Below are positions 45,930-57,386 of a stretch of 64,000 bases of DNA, one piece after another. Position 1 is the first letter of the stretch; the number at the start of each line of letters is the position of its first letter. Under the pieces are notes generated by a model. The model was given only the letters and a program-made list of their open reading frames with translations. It had not been told where the DNA came from and made no database searches. The stretch covers positions 54,561-118,560 of the forward strand of contig JAMKCH010005416.1 in assembly GCA_023653785.1 (NCBI GenBank), in the 5' to 3' direction. A program made the position numbers and the translations under genes. Source of the stretch: Ophioderma brevispina. Its lineage: Eukaryota > Echinodermata > Ophiuroidea > Amphilepidida > Ophiodermatidae.

Positions 45930-48060
45930 ATCTAGGAGCAATTCCCACTAAACACAAGGGTCAGCTCCGTGGATATAAGAATAACTGACAATGTTTTTAT
46001 CCTGAGTACTGTTATTAACAAATATCTTTACGAAAGGCAGAATTTTGTTGCATTTGTCGATTTCCAGAGGCTTTGATAGTAATTGGACCATGGTCCTTTA
46101 AGAAAAACCTCAGTCCTCTGGTATTTTTGGTAATCTTCTAAGGGTGCGACTCTTCTATGTATTGTAATATGAACGCACATGTGAGAACATCAACCGGTAT
46201 TACACAATCATTTCCTTGTAATCTGAGTAGGCAACAGGGTCTGAACTCTCCCCTTTTGTGTTCAATGTTTTTATCAACGATTTAATTGTGAGCGTCTAAA
46301 TGCTGGAGATGTCACAAAAAAAATACGGATATGTGAGACCACTATTTGCGGACGGACCTTGCTTCTGATGAGGGACCTATATTTGGTCTCCAAAACAAGC
46401 TCTAAAACATTACAAGAGATGCTGTTAAACTTGAATCTATCCTGTGAAAGTAGCAAGACCCAAAATCATGGTGTTTAAAACCTCGTCGTACCAAGCCTTT
46501 TTTGTAACACGGTTTACCAAGGGAGGGGGGGGGGGGGTTTACCACCCCCCTTCGAGAATTTTTATAAAGCACCCGTGCTTATGATTGTGATACCAATGGA
46601 TAGATATGGTTCCTCCTCTTTCCATTGATACCAAAATAAGTATAATCCTAGTTATGCGTCACAATGACGTCAGCAAGTCCGCGAGTCGGCATTTTTTCTC
46701 ACAGAAAATAGGCGAAATTCCAATTTGCGCTAAAAAACGTAGGAATATCGGATTTTCATGCGGGTTTTCAGCTCTAATGATGGCAATTGGGCTAGTTTTC
46801 ATATAATATAGAGTTTTAGGCCATACTGTGAATAATATTTCAAAAATCCATCATAAAATATCCTTGGGTGGCACCACCCCCCTTTACCCTTCGACTTTGA
46901 CGGCATACCCTAAACCCGGTGAAGGTGCTACCTTCACATTTTTTTCCCTAAAATGACCGGAAAGGATGAGAGAACGATTACCTAGAAGCTTTTTACGATT
47001 TTGTTTAGCGTTTTAGCGCACCGGGGCGAAGTTCGGTAGGGGGGGTGGTAACCACCCCCCCCCTGGTAAGACGAGGGTTAAACGTGGATGTTATATGAAG
47101 CGAATTGAAAACTGGTTCTATGATAATGTACAGCTTGAAGTGTAACTTTTAGTTGAAATGGTAGTTGGATGAAAGCTCAAGAGCACACTCTTGCTCAAGG
47201 AAACAAATCCCTATTTGCATTTAAACATTTTATATCCAAATTCGGTTGCCTTCCCCCTGATGTTATGTTTAAATATTTGATTCTAAGATTCTTCACATTT
47301 TGTCTTTTGGATGTGAATTGTGGGGTACATCAGAAGTACTGATTCACGAACAACTATATTTAAACTTTTGCAGACATATTTTGGGTATACCTCATTCTGC
47401 ACCATCCCCAGCTGTGCGTGGGGAACTTGAGCGATATAGTATACACATTACATATATAGTAATAGTTATTAAGTATTGGTTGCGTCTTCTTGATATTGAT
47501 AGAACTAGGGCCCTTTACCAGTGCTACAAGTTTCAATACACCAGAGCTGAAAGTGGAAGGGCTGTTGGTCCTTAGATGTAAAAAATACACTCTTTACCAT
47601 GGGTTTTGGTGAAGTGTGGGTTGCTCAAGGCGTTGCAAATATTGGTGCTTTTATGTCCTTATTCAAACAAAGGTGTCAGGATATCCATATACAAACATTC
47701 ACCGAGTCAATTGCAACTTATTCTAAATTGCACTTGTATTCTCGATTTAAATATGATTTACACTGTGAATCATATCTGTTTAAAATAGATACATTTTCAT
47801 TTAGAACATTATTTACTGAACTCGGGCTTGGTATTCTTAACTTGGAAATTGAAGTGGGTAGATGGAATCGAATATCCCGTGAAGATAGACTCTGTCAATT
47901 ATGTAATTATAATAATGTAGAGAATGAATTGCATGTCCATATTTTGTAGATGAACGAAATCGCTATATATCACCATATTTTGTAAATCATCCTGATCTAG
48001 CAAATATTATAAGCTAGTTAATTCAACTACGCGAGATATTCAAATTAATCTCTGTAAATA
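45930..48060 (+). pseudogene. Degraded LINE reverse transcriptase and C-terminal region, interrupted by a MITE
   Basis: RT: NVFILSTVINKYL near 45990, then NFVAFVDFQR at 46042-46068; ELSPLLF-like and MFINDLIV near 46240-46290; the FADD box at 46344-46358, with one extra G between its two Asp codons; then GLQNKL and KLESIL to 46440; MVFK at 46468-46479. A 599-bp MITE sits here, and the coding sense resumes at 47081 as RGCYMKRIENW. Then QGNKSLFAFKHFISKFGCLP (47200-47260), SFGCELWG, LGIPHSAPSPAVRGELERYS, GFGEVW, YSKLHLYSRFKYDLHCESYL, LNLEIEVGRWNRI and a zinc-knuckle-like C-x2-C...H end (RLCQLCNYNNVENELH, about 47888-47935). The pieces share the C-terminal pattern of a LINE family common in aquatic invertebrates. 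Stops and frameshifts make it inactive. Confidence 0.85.
46479..47077. mobile_element. piggyBac-like MITE with TTAA target duplication
   Basis: TTAA is present at 46475-46478 and 47078-47081. The right end, read inward on the - strand, is CCCTCGTCTTACCAGGGGGG; the left end is AACCTCGTCGTACCA, with a second ACCAAGGGAGGGGGG block from about 46518. Near each end lies a G/C-run palindrome (GGGGTGGTAACCACCCC type). The middle has TACCAATGGATAG, TTCCATTGATACCAAAATAA and AATGACGTCAGC, shared with 49310-49560. No transposase frame. Placing it near piggyBac rests on TTAA plus a CCC start and is inference. Confidence 0.8.
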
Positions 48061-48359
48061 TCTATATCATGCACGTAGTAAACATAATGTCGTCAGGCAC
48101 GATTGATTTTGCATTATTGTATTGAAGGGCCGGTGGCCTATATATATCGTAATAAAATCTCTCTTTGCGAGAGAACTGAACTGGATTACAGAGTTATGAC
48201 TAGTGCTTGGTGTGGTGATCCCTTTACAGCAACAACCTGCTAAACTGGGATGGTGCAGAGGTGGCGTCGACAGCCAGCCGACAAGTGAGAAAAAATAGGT
48301 GCTCCAAAATCAAAGAAAATGTTTACAACAAAAGGTGCACTATGTACAAAATAACGAGC

Positions 48360-48745
48360 AGTTTATAGCACCAAATTGCCATACAGGGGTGTCATATCCC
48401 TGATGGCTGGAGCAGCGTAGCTCTGAAACATTGCTATTGATGGAGTAACATGAAGAATGGCTTGTGGTGGCAGACGATTCCATATGGCAACACTTCTAGG
48501 GAAAAATGCATATTTGTATGCATTTACAGTTATAAGATTTGTGTTGTTGTATTTCAATGGATGATTTAATCTGGCTGATATATGTGATGCTCTCTGGAAG
48601 CAGTCTGGTGGTGATATATTAACTAAGTTGTAGTGGATTCTGTAGAGCATGGTCGCTTGTTGTATGAGGCGGCGGATATGAAGTTGATCCCAATTAAGAC
48701 TCTGTATAAGAGGTGTTACATGAGTTGTGACCTCCCATAGATCCT
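48360..48745 (-). pseudogene. C-terminal fragment of a second LINE (CR1/jockey-like)
   Basis: On the - strand, a frame from 48650 to 48363 reads MLYRIHYNLVNISPPDCF, then HISARLNHPLKYNNTN, then YKYAFFPRSVAIWNRLPPQA. Upstream (48720-48651) it reads TPLIQSLNWDQLHIRRLI. This is the usual RT-distal tail of CR1/jockey-type LINEs ('R...YK.SFFPR...WN.LP'). The frame is open for 95 codons, so this copy is younger than most in the window, but the RT itself is absent. Confidence 0.85.
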
Positions 48746-48879
48746 GTAGTCCCAGTCACATTTTGCATTCCAATTATGCAACGACTATCGTAGATGGTGC
48801 AACCAGAATATTTTTGGCTCCTGTACCATTAGTCAAATACTTTGGCCCCATTTTTTATAAGGAACAGATATATCTGAAT

Positions 48880-49100
48880 TTTTACCCCCATAGTGAACTT
48901 GAACCTATTTTAACTCATAATTCTTTAACCGCAACATGCAGATAGGGCAAACTATACTTTTTATCCTTGAAAGGTGACGAACATGTTGATATACCTTTCA
49001 ACGCGTTTTGACCCTTTTCATATTTCGACCCCTGTACAAACCTTACCCCTAGTCGGAGAGATATGGTCCAAGTTATGGCCTGACCGTAAAGTTGAGTATG
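48880..49100 (-). mobile_element. Right half of a shared-core fold-back element (copy 4)
   Basis: On the - strand: GGGGTAAGGTTTGTACAGGGG, AAGGATAAAAAGTATAG, TTTGCCCTATCTGCATG and GGTTCAAGTTCACTATGGGGG. These are the same blocks in the same order as 45670-45830 on the + strand. Confidence 0.6.
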
Positions 49101-49309
49101 GACACAATTTTTTTGCTGAAATGATAGTTTAGGGTGTGTAGAAGACTCGACATGATTGGCGTCTGCTCAGAGATAGGAATGACCTCCAAGAGCAGTCCAT
49201 AATTGAGGTATGCAACCTTCACCTCTAGAAGATGCTAATGTATCTGCGACAGACAAATATGATTAAAAGTGATTCCATTTAGGGAGACAGCCCCTTTTTG
49301 GGAGTGAGG

Positions 49310-49560
49310 TTACAACCCTCTGGAGTTTACTTATTAAAAATCCAATACTTCAAAAATATATTTGGTACCACTGGATAGCTTAGATGGTCTTCTTTCTATT
49401 GGCATCAAAATAAGTAGAAACATCCACAATATGACGTCACTATGATGTCATAAGTCAAGAGAGGTATGAAAATACTGTATATTGGATGTCACGGATAATG
49501 GATACTTGTCGATTTTGCTGACTTACCAACAGTATAGCACTAAAACTCTGTTTATATAAA
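49310..49560. mobile_element. Relative of the MITE at 46479-47077
   Basis: GGTACCACTGGATAGCTTAG, TTCTATTGGCATCAAAATAA and ATGACGTCACTATGATGTCAT match the middle of the 46.5-kb MITE. AGTATAGCACTAAAACTCTG with TATATAAAACTAG matches the complement of 46783-46833. The ends are not clear. Confidence 0.6.
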
Positions 49561-52500
49561 ACTAGTCGTTTGTCATCATCTAGAGCCAAAAACCACACGG
49601 GAATCTGATATTCCGAACGGTTTTTTTTTTTTCGTTTCTACACTGCGTCTATGGAAATTGTCAATTTTGCTGCCTTTTGGACTACTGACCACATCCCCAA
49701 TCCATCACTTCAAGATCGTCCTAAACACTACTTCTATTCCGGTTGGTGATTATTTTTGCACGAAAAGGAGCAGAAAATACCAATTGAAAATTACAATAAA
49801 TATTCCACCCCCCCCCCCATATTCGGTAGATGTGAGATAAGCTTGCTAAGAGGAAGCTGAAAGAGACATGCATCAAGGTCTCAGAGGATGAGCTCAGCAA
49901 CAGATTCAATGTAGAAGAGCAAGCACACGCAAAAAGCAAATATTGTTAGCACTAGCAAAATTCAAAAAAAAAGGCAGCTTAAAGGAGGAAATACCCAGTA
50001 AGAAAAGCTAGAAAACTGGGCATTAACTTATTTTCATTATCGAATGAGGTTTGGACATGAAAATAACAACTCAAATATACCATCATTAAATTCAATTTAC
50101 TGTTGACTCGTGTGCTGTCCGTTACTGAATCTGGGTCCAAAATGAAAAATTTTGGGAAACATCAACACATTCAAAACATTCTCTTTTTGTCAAAACTTAT
50201 AATCTTTTTAAAAATGTATATAAGCGCTTAACATTTGTAAACATATTTATGAGTGCATGTTAAATGTATCACCCCGTTTATTCATTTCGCAGTGCCACTA
50301 ATTTATGTCAATAAATGTGGATACCGTGATAAACATTAGCGTATAGTAGATATTGTTTTTGAAACCCATCACAAAAGGTACATAAACAAATTGACTGATG
50401 GAAACGATCCTGTAATTGTAGTTACATTTAAGATGATAAAGGTTTGCCGTTCTTTGATAGTGCGGATGTTGAGATTTGTGTACTCAAGAGGCAAATAGCT
50501 GGGAGCAAATCGGGTCCATTTTATGCTTGCGTTCATATGTAGAGAACATTTTATGAACAACCATGTCTTTAGAAAGATATGCTATTAAACATTTATTTGG
50601 CTATTAATAATTACGTCAATGTTCAAAAATTTAGTGGTGTTGAACCTACCGTTTTCTGCAATCATACCTCACACCACAGTTGTCTTTGGAAAAACTGGCA
50701 ACTTGGCATGTTTTCTAGAAAAAATTTAGATGAAATTTAAGAATATCCCACAAAATACAAGCTAATTTCTCCGAATAAACCATGTTTTCAATATACGGTA
50801 ACACAAGTTTTAGAAATACTATTAAACGTAAAATTGATCGAAATTGCCAACACGAAGATACTCAATAGTCGGTGCAGCTGCGAGTGAGGCCAATCGAGGT
50901 GAAATCAATGAGTAAATTGAATCAGATTGCCTTTATAAATTGCAATTAATTTGGAAAAAACAACAATTTACAATTGCCAATTATGAAAAATACATCAATT
51001 TCGAAATGTAACTAGTGCACTTTGAGAATTTGAAAGCGTTGTCAGATGAAAGGAAGAAGGAAGAACGCGGTGCACCTATACACCCAAGGTATTTGAGTCT
51101 TAGTAGTATATAACCTATCCGTTTCATCTACACTGTCTAGCGAACGCCATTTTGTCACATGCGAGCACTGCAAAAAACAAGCGCTAATACATTAAAACTA
51201 ATGCATTAATACACATATTTATGCATAATAGGTTAACACTTTAAATGTTCAACTATTGCATATTCAATATTTGAACACGCAAGATGTTAAAAAATCGAAT
51301 TGATGCTGTCTCATTTCACACGTATTAACATTACAAAAAAACCTATTTAACATATCCCCAATATTAATCTCTTCATTGTTCAAAAACGTTTTCTCTAATT
51401 AAAACTTCCTCTGTCCATACTATTACAACATGCTCTTTAAATACCACTTGTTAAATATCAAAATTTAAAAAGAAGAGTTTAATTTAAAAATTGAAAAGAC
51501 AAGTATAAAATTAAATTCAAAGAGAAGTACTAAAATCCACATAAAAATTAAAAAATAACAAGGAACAATAAATTAAATTAAATAAGAAATTTTTTTTTAA
51601 TTAAACAATTCTAAACCCAATCTCTTAAAGTTGTGCGACCAGTACTCGAACCTACATAGATAATCCACCCAAATCATTATTACAACAATACATACACTAT
51701 TACATACCTGGTCGTCTGAAGATCTGCACCGATAAGCCACAGCGGACTGCTCGAATTAGTCCTGCTTTAAGTAACAGTACTGTCAATTAAAGTACGAGTA
51801 GCATATCTGTATGGCTTGGGACGCTACATCACAGTACCGCATCGTCCTAGACTACACAGCACAGGTTAGGGTCCTGGCATACTCACAGTTACAGGGTCCT
51901 AGGACTTTGCGCCATTGCACAGAGTCGAGAATGGGCGTCCTACGGACGCCAGTCTCCGAAACTAGGTCCTAGGACTTTCTGATAATGTACCATTAACATA
52001 TCGGTAAGTCCTAATAGAATTAGTTTGTCCTCTAAAAAGACCCTCTGATATAGCGAATTCCTTTATCTGCCACAAATTTCCAAATTTTTTACCTCTCTAC
52101 AGTTTACAAAATAAAGCTCTAAAGTTTCCTCGTCTATATTACAAAAAGTCAAAGATTACAGCTTTAATCTTCATCTGGACATAGAAGTCTATTTGTTGCA
52201 TAATTTCTGTGTAAAAATTTTAAAATTAAACTACGTAATCTTGTATTTCTTTGGTTTGAAATTTTAAATAGAATAAAAAATATATTTTCCCAGTTGAAGC
52301 TGGTAGAATTCATATTTAACGTTTGTTCCATATGTGTTATTTTGGTTTTCTTAAACCCATTGTAATTTAACACCCTGTAAAACATTTTGCACCCGATTTT
52401 ATTACTTAACTATATCCTGAAGGTGCTAGGGAATAAACAGGAGTTGCCGTCAAGCACCGTGGAACGATTAGTTAACTTTCAAACAGTCTTTACCGATTTC

Positions 52501-53195
52501 ATGATCCCTAAAGGTTCAACTATATTTGTTTTCACTTCATATTGGCACTGAAAATTTCATAGGACAAGAAATCACCGTGTTATCTCAAGTTCATTTTTGG
52601 AAAGTTACAATTACGACCACTTATAAAATAGGTTTGTTGCCATTTCAAAAAGGATGTTATACCAAAGGCATCGTGGACGACATCATCTTGAGGTAAGGGA
52701 TATGAAGCTTAGTGAACGTAACCATGAGTTCAGAACATCCTTCAAACAGAATAGTCTTTTAAAAAGACAACCGTCGCTTAGCGAGAAGTTAGTACTTAAT
52801 ATGTTGGTGTAATGACTTGAGATCATAGGAAACCCTATCGTATTAGAAGAATTATATAACCACAGTATAGATTCAGCATCATCCATTACTCATGCATCAA
52901 CCTTTAATTTGCAAATTTAACCAGGGTTTGGAAACGCCAGCCTCCTTATACAGCATATCCATTTTAGGTGAGGCCCCCCCTTAAGATTGTTCAGCAATGT
53001 GGAAAACATGTGGGTTTAGTTTATCAATCAAATAGATTCTAAATATTTAACCAACAGTCATTGCACGAGATTACAAAAATTCAACGTACAGGAAACAGGT
53101 TTTAAAACAACGATTGTCACTATGAGGCAATGAAGTATCAACTCCTGTGGCACAGTTCAATAGCTTTCATTCAAAGTGTATTTAGAAAACACTCT
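49561..53195. other. Intron of the channel gene, mostly unrecognised
   Basis: AT-rich, especially 51170-51640. At 51885-51985, GGTCCTAGGACTTT occurs twice around a short hairpin (GGGCGTCCTACGGACGCC). 52915-52985 is the second copy of the repeat at 45080. No exon was found. Confidence 0.45.
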
Positions 53196-54211
53196 AAGAA
53201 TCTGCCGGGTGCCACCTGGGCATCCTTGAGCATTTTGAGAAATCCAAGATGGCGTCGATATACTATAGGACCCAATGAACAAGTGCATGGCACTTGTAAC
53301 ATTGAGTCATACCCCAAATTCAAAATGGAAGCCAAATCTAATAATTTTAAAATATGCCATAGGCTTTAACAGCAAATACCTGCGATAAAAACTAAACATG
53401 AAGTACTTAGATTATGTGTTAGACACAATAAATGTATTTCTGATACTTTTAAAGTTGTAACATGACGTCAATCAATATGGCAGCCAAAAACGTGAATATC
53501 TTCCAAAATACTTGACACAAATGTCTAAATATTACCTTCAGGTATAAAATATTGTGCCAATCAAACAATTAGAAATGTACCTATGATCATAACCAAGTGA
53601 TACCAGGTAATCCCGATAAATAAAAATGGGTCAAATTATAAATTGAGTACAATATATGTGAAAAAATGTAATTCCTATGGTATTTGACAACTTTGGCATG
53701 CACCATATTATTTTTTTTTTCGATTTTTGGGCGCATTTAAAACAAATTGAAAAGTATGTTGTACATTGGTTAGGATAAAAGGTACATGTCTAATGTCATT
53801 GACACATTGATTTCGAAGGTTGTAATACTTATATATTTGTGTCAAGTATTTTTTGAAGATGTTCACGTTTTGGGCAGCCATATTGATTGACGTCATGTTA
53901 CAATTTTAAAAGTATCAGAAATACATTTATTGTGTCTAACAACATAACCTAAGTATTTCACGTCTATTTTTATAGCAGCTATTTGCTGTTATAGGGCATA
54001 TTTTAAAATGATTGGATTTGGCTTCCATTTTGAACTTGAAGTATGACTTAATGTTACAAGTGCCATGCACTTGTTCATTGGATCCTATAGTATATAGTAA
54101 CTCCATAGTTTGATAATATAGGGTTGAATAGATAATTATCATTTATGGCGATGCCATCTTGGATTTCTCAAAATGCTCAAGGATGCCCAGGTGGCACCCG
54201 GCAGATTCTTA
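53196..54211. mobile_element. Large fold-back element with arms of about 350-400 bp
   Basis: The left arm has AAGAATCTGCCGGGTGCC, ACCTGGGCATCCTTGAGC, TTTTGAGAAATCCAAGATGG, CCAATGAACAAGTGCATGGC, TTGTAACATGACGTCAATCA. The right arm carries the complements TGATTGACGTCATGTTACAA, GCCATGCACTTGTTCATTGG, CCATCTTGGATTTCTCAAAA and GGCACCCGGCAGATTCTT. Pairing is high over most of the arms; the right arm has an extra stretch at 54095-54145. About 250 bp lie between the arms. No protein is encoded. It sits in the channel intron, about 520 bp upstream of the exon at 54728. Confidence 0.9.
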
Positions 54212-54545
54212 TTCTACACACCCTAATCTATCATTTTCAGCAAAAAACATTGTGTCCACACTCAACTGTACGGTCACATGAACGTTCTCTCCGACTACCC
54301 CATAAAATACATATTGCACTCCTTTGATTTTGGTAAACTTTTAATATGTTGTTCTTAAAGGCTTTCTCCATACAATTCTGGAGTCAATTATTCTTTTACA
54401 ATTATAATTTGACTGGCCTGGAGCGTGATTTTGAATAGGTAGGTAAGAATAGGCGTTAGCGTTACACATTTATGGTTCTTCGCAACATCCCTATTGTGTC
54501 TGCAAACTCAAACCAAACCTTTATCAGAACGACTAGGATGATAAA

Positions 54546-54688
54546 GTAGCGGCGGAACATTTTTCAAAGCGGAGAGACCAAATTGCTTCTAGTGCCCAGT
54601 GTTCTGGGATTATTTGGAAAATTGAAATGATTTTATTGCAAAAAGTGGAGGGCCATTCCGTCCAACCCCGGTTCCGCCGCCGCTAGAT
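54546..54688. mobile_element. Small MITE with GTAGCGGCGGAAC ends
   Basis: The left end TAGCGGCGGAAC pairs with the right end GTTCCGCCGCCGCTA, with one extra triplet on the right. About 140 bp. It lies only 40 bp upstream of the channel exon at 54728, close to the branch-point region. Confidence 0.65.
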
Positions 54689-54727
54689 TCGTGTCGCTTA
54701 TAACTACGGGCAATTGTTGACTTGCAG

Positions 54728-54887
54728 ATGCGAGACATTGTGAGCAATGTAGGGGCACCACATCGAGCATTTCGTCAACGAATGGACAATACAATGGCGC
54801 TTATGAAGAACTGGAAGGTACCTGTATATGTGCAAAATAAAGTACGTTTGTGGTATATGCATTCAATGGACAGGAAGGAGTTGGTTT
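54728..54887 (+). CDS. Cyclic-nucleotide-gated channel, C-linker exon 1
   Basis: Acceptor TTGCAG ends at 54727; donor GTAAGT starts at 54888. 160 bp, phase 0 in and phase 1 out. It reads MRDIVSNVGAPHRAFRQRMD, then NTMALMKNWKVPVYVQNKVR, then LWYMHSMDRKELV. Joined to the previous exon, ..VIGQ|MRDIV matches the S6/C-linker junction of CNGB (IGQMRDVV). R-x-R-MD-x-T...MK..KVP..VQNKVR.WY is the A'-B' helix pattern of the C-linker, which couples ligand binding to the gate. Intact. The reading frame continues past the donor, but the strong GTAAGT and the loss of similarity mark the exon end. Confidence 0.92.
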
Positions 54888-56287
54888 GTAAGTACCACAG
54901 TTGTATGAAAGCTTTTATCCCATCAATAACAACCTTTTTATTGAAAAATATCGATATGGGTAAAAATGGGTGTCCACAGAACTATTGTAACCTGTATTTA
55001 TTTATATAACAGCGTATTAAAGTTAATGACGCTGCTCTGGTTGTTATGTATACCTTTATGGAGGAGTCTTCAAAATATCGCTGCTGCTGCTAAGGCTGAA
55101 TATTGGGTGTTGTGTGGATGATTTAATTGGGACATTAAAGATAAACCGTGGGCTAATTTAACTGCATGTCTATCCCCAGCCAGCCACGTCCCCTATAGGG
55201 ATAAGGACCCAACAGCATTTCCAACTTGTCAACTTGTATCCCCCTCTCTTTATTTGAGTATCTCTATTGGTATCCACCAGTTTTGTTAAATGAAGCCTAC
55301 ACCACAAGGCTGTTAAATTTAAAAGGCACAACACAGCCATTGGCAAGTTAGACACAGGTACCATGATTGAGCAACGGACTATCCAACAGGGCATAGTGAA
55401 AATACATAACTATGAAGCTACAGGAAAAACAAATAAAAGCGCCACATGAACGGGAAACTTAAAGAAGGTTTATTTATACGAAAAGCGCCAAAGCTGCTGA
55501 TAGCATGGGCTGAAAGGGTGTCCACCACACATAAAATACATTGCCTGCCGGTTTTAAAGTATATAGTCGTCAGGTATCATAGTCCGGGCTTCGCTTAGAA
55601 CCTACAACGAATAAAGCGTGAAACTAATGTTTGTGGTGAAGAGTCAGAACTGAATCGATTGCCTATTGTTTCAAAAATCAGAATGTCTGTTGAGATTTAT
55701 TATCGCCAAGGGTACATCTCTAATTCTTTTCTCTTTTGACCATTAATTTTGGCTTTGTGGCTAATTACCTGTAAATTTGTATCAGGCGATTTGGAAGATT
55801 TTGATATTTTTGCTGCGCATATATTGGCTGAACGTCGTCCCAGAGCGGTATAAAATATCGAAAATGTGTTTATTGGGTTCCCACAACATAGAGCTAATAA
55901 ATTTCTTTGATATTTTTCATCCTATATATTAGCTAAGATCGGGATTTTTTCTAAATTATCTGTTTTTGACAGCCATTTTTGAACATTAAGTGTCTCACGA
56001 CTTTATAAAAGTGTCAGAAATTGAATGATTGAGTCCAGTAAATTTTCTTCACATAAATATTTACCGATGCAGTGCTGATCCAATTATTATGAGCTATGGC
56101 GTTTACTTTAGACACCATCTTGAATATCCCGGTAAAGCCACGGCCCCAGAGCTGGCAGCAATGTATTTTGTATAATATGAAATGTGGAAGACCCTTTCAC
56201 CTCCATTTGTCAGAAGTTTACGGGTTGGACGGCGCTTTCCGTATAAATAAACCTCGGGGCTTCCGCTCTAAGGGCATATGAGGACTC
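54888..56287. other. Intron of the channel gene, nothing recognised
   Basis: Scanned for the rest of the C-linker; it is not here. Open frames at 55170-55394 and 56096-56281 resemble no family. Confidence 0.45.
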
Positions 56288-57040
56288 AGTAGGATTCTCG
56301 AAGTTTGGGAAGAAGATTTGCCGGTGCTTTTCTATAGTTTAAAAGGATGCTTCATCTATTAATTACGGGGTATTTGTTTTTTAAATTGGGGTCCAGTTGG
56401 TGTTTCAACAAATTATATTGATCTCCGTCATAAGAATTAAAAATAAAAAGTATAGTTTAATCTGGTTCTGACCTTAGTATACACAGGTACAAACCAGCCC
56501 TTAAGGTTCATGCCATGCTTTCCAATTTTGTTGAAACGGTGTCAAATTGTTCCGCTTGTCTTAATTTACAAAGTTTGGTATTTTGGTTGCTAGGTTGAGG
56601 GCAATTCAAACTGTAACAATTAAATGTCTACGAATCAACTAAATTGACCAGACCTCAAAATTATACACAAGAGCGGTCCAACCGCACCAAAAATGTTAAA
56701 AATGCATTTTTCTGTTGCAAATGACAGAGCAATAGATTCATAAAATCTGGCATCGCTAATTTTACCCGACATGACCTTGACCCTTTTGGGGTCTCGCCGT
56801 GTACTAAAGGTTCGCACTTAGCAAAGTATACTCTTTTAATCTTTAAAACGAGACAAAATATACATTTGTTGTACTTTAAACACATTCGACTAACACATTT
56901 ACCCCTGGTAGCTAATTTTACACCAATCAACCTTATTTGACGATGTTCCCCACATTTCCCAAAAGTCCGAGTCACATCCTTCAAACTATAGAAAACTCTT
57001 CAAACATCTTCACATCCCAAACTTCGAGAATAGGATTCTA
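56288..57040. mobile_element. Fold-back element, shared-core family, copy 5 (most decayed)
   Basis: The left end AGGATTCTCGAAGTTTGGGA pairs with the right end CCCAAACTTCGAGAATAGG; TTTTCTATAGTTT pairs with AAACTATAGAAAA. The core is AGAATTAAAAATAAAAAGTATAG at 56431, GGTTCTGACC, then TTTTGTTGAAACGGTGTCAAATTG at 56528, as in copies 2 and 6. No coding capacity. Confidence 0.75.
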
Positions 57041-57386
57041 TTTCTGACCTTTCTACATGCAAACATAGTTTAGTTAGTGGGCAGGTCACCCAAGTACTCT
57101 TGTTCACAGCGAAAATTGTTGACAGAGGGTCATTTTACCTGGGCTTTTCACAAATACAATAGGCAAACGACCTTCTTATTGGGCACATTCCCTGCACACG
57201 TCTGCATTACAATGATTAAAATCAAGCCCATGTTATAGCATATGATAATTCAATTCCTGATGCCAGTAAATGTAAGGTTAACTACCATTTTCGAGGGCTT
57301 CGCTTTCTTAAAACAGATAGAGTAATACACAAGACTTTTTTGTAGCATACAATTCAATTAATGATTTGGGAGCTTTAAAATGTGTT

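Noticed and set aside
55014..55110. Next exon of the channel after 54887
   Set aside because: An acceptor-like ATAACAG is present, but no frame matches the C-linker; the matching sequence is at 59884.
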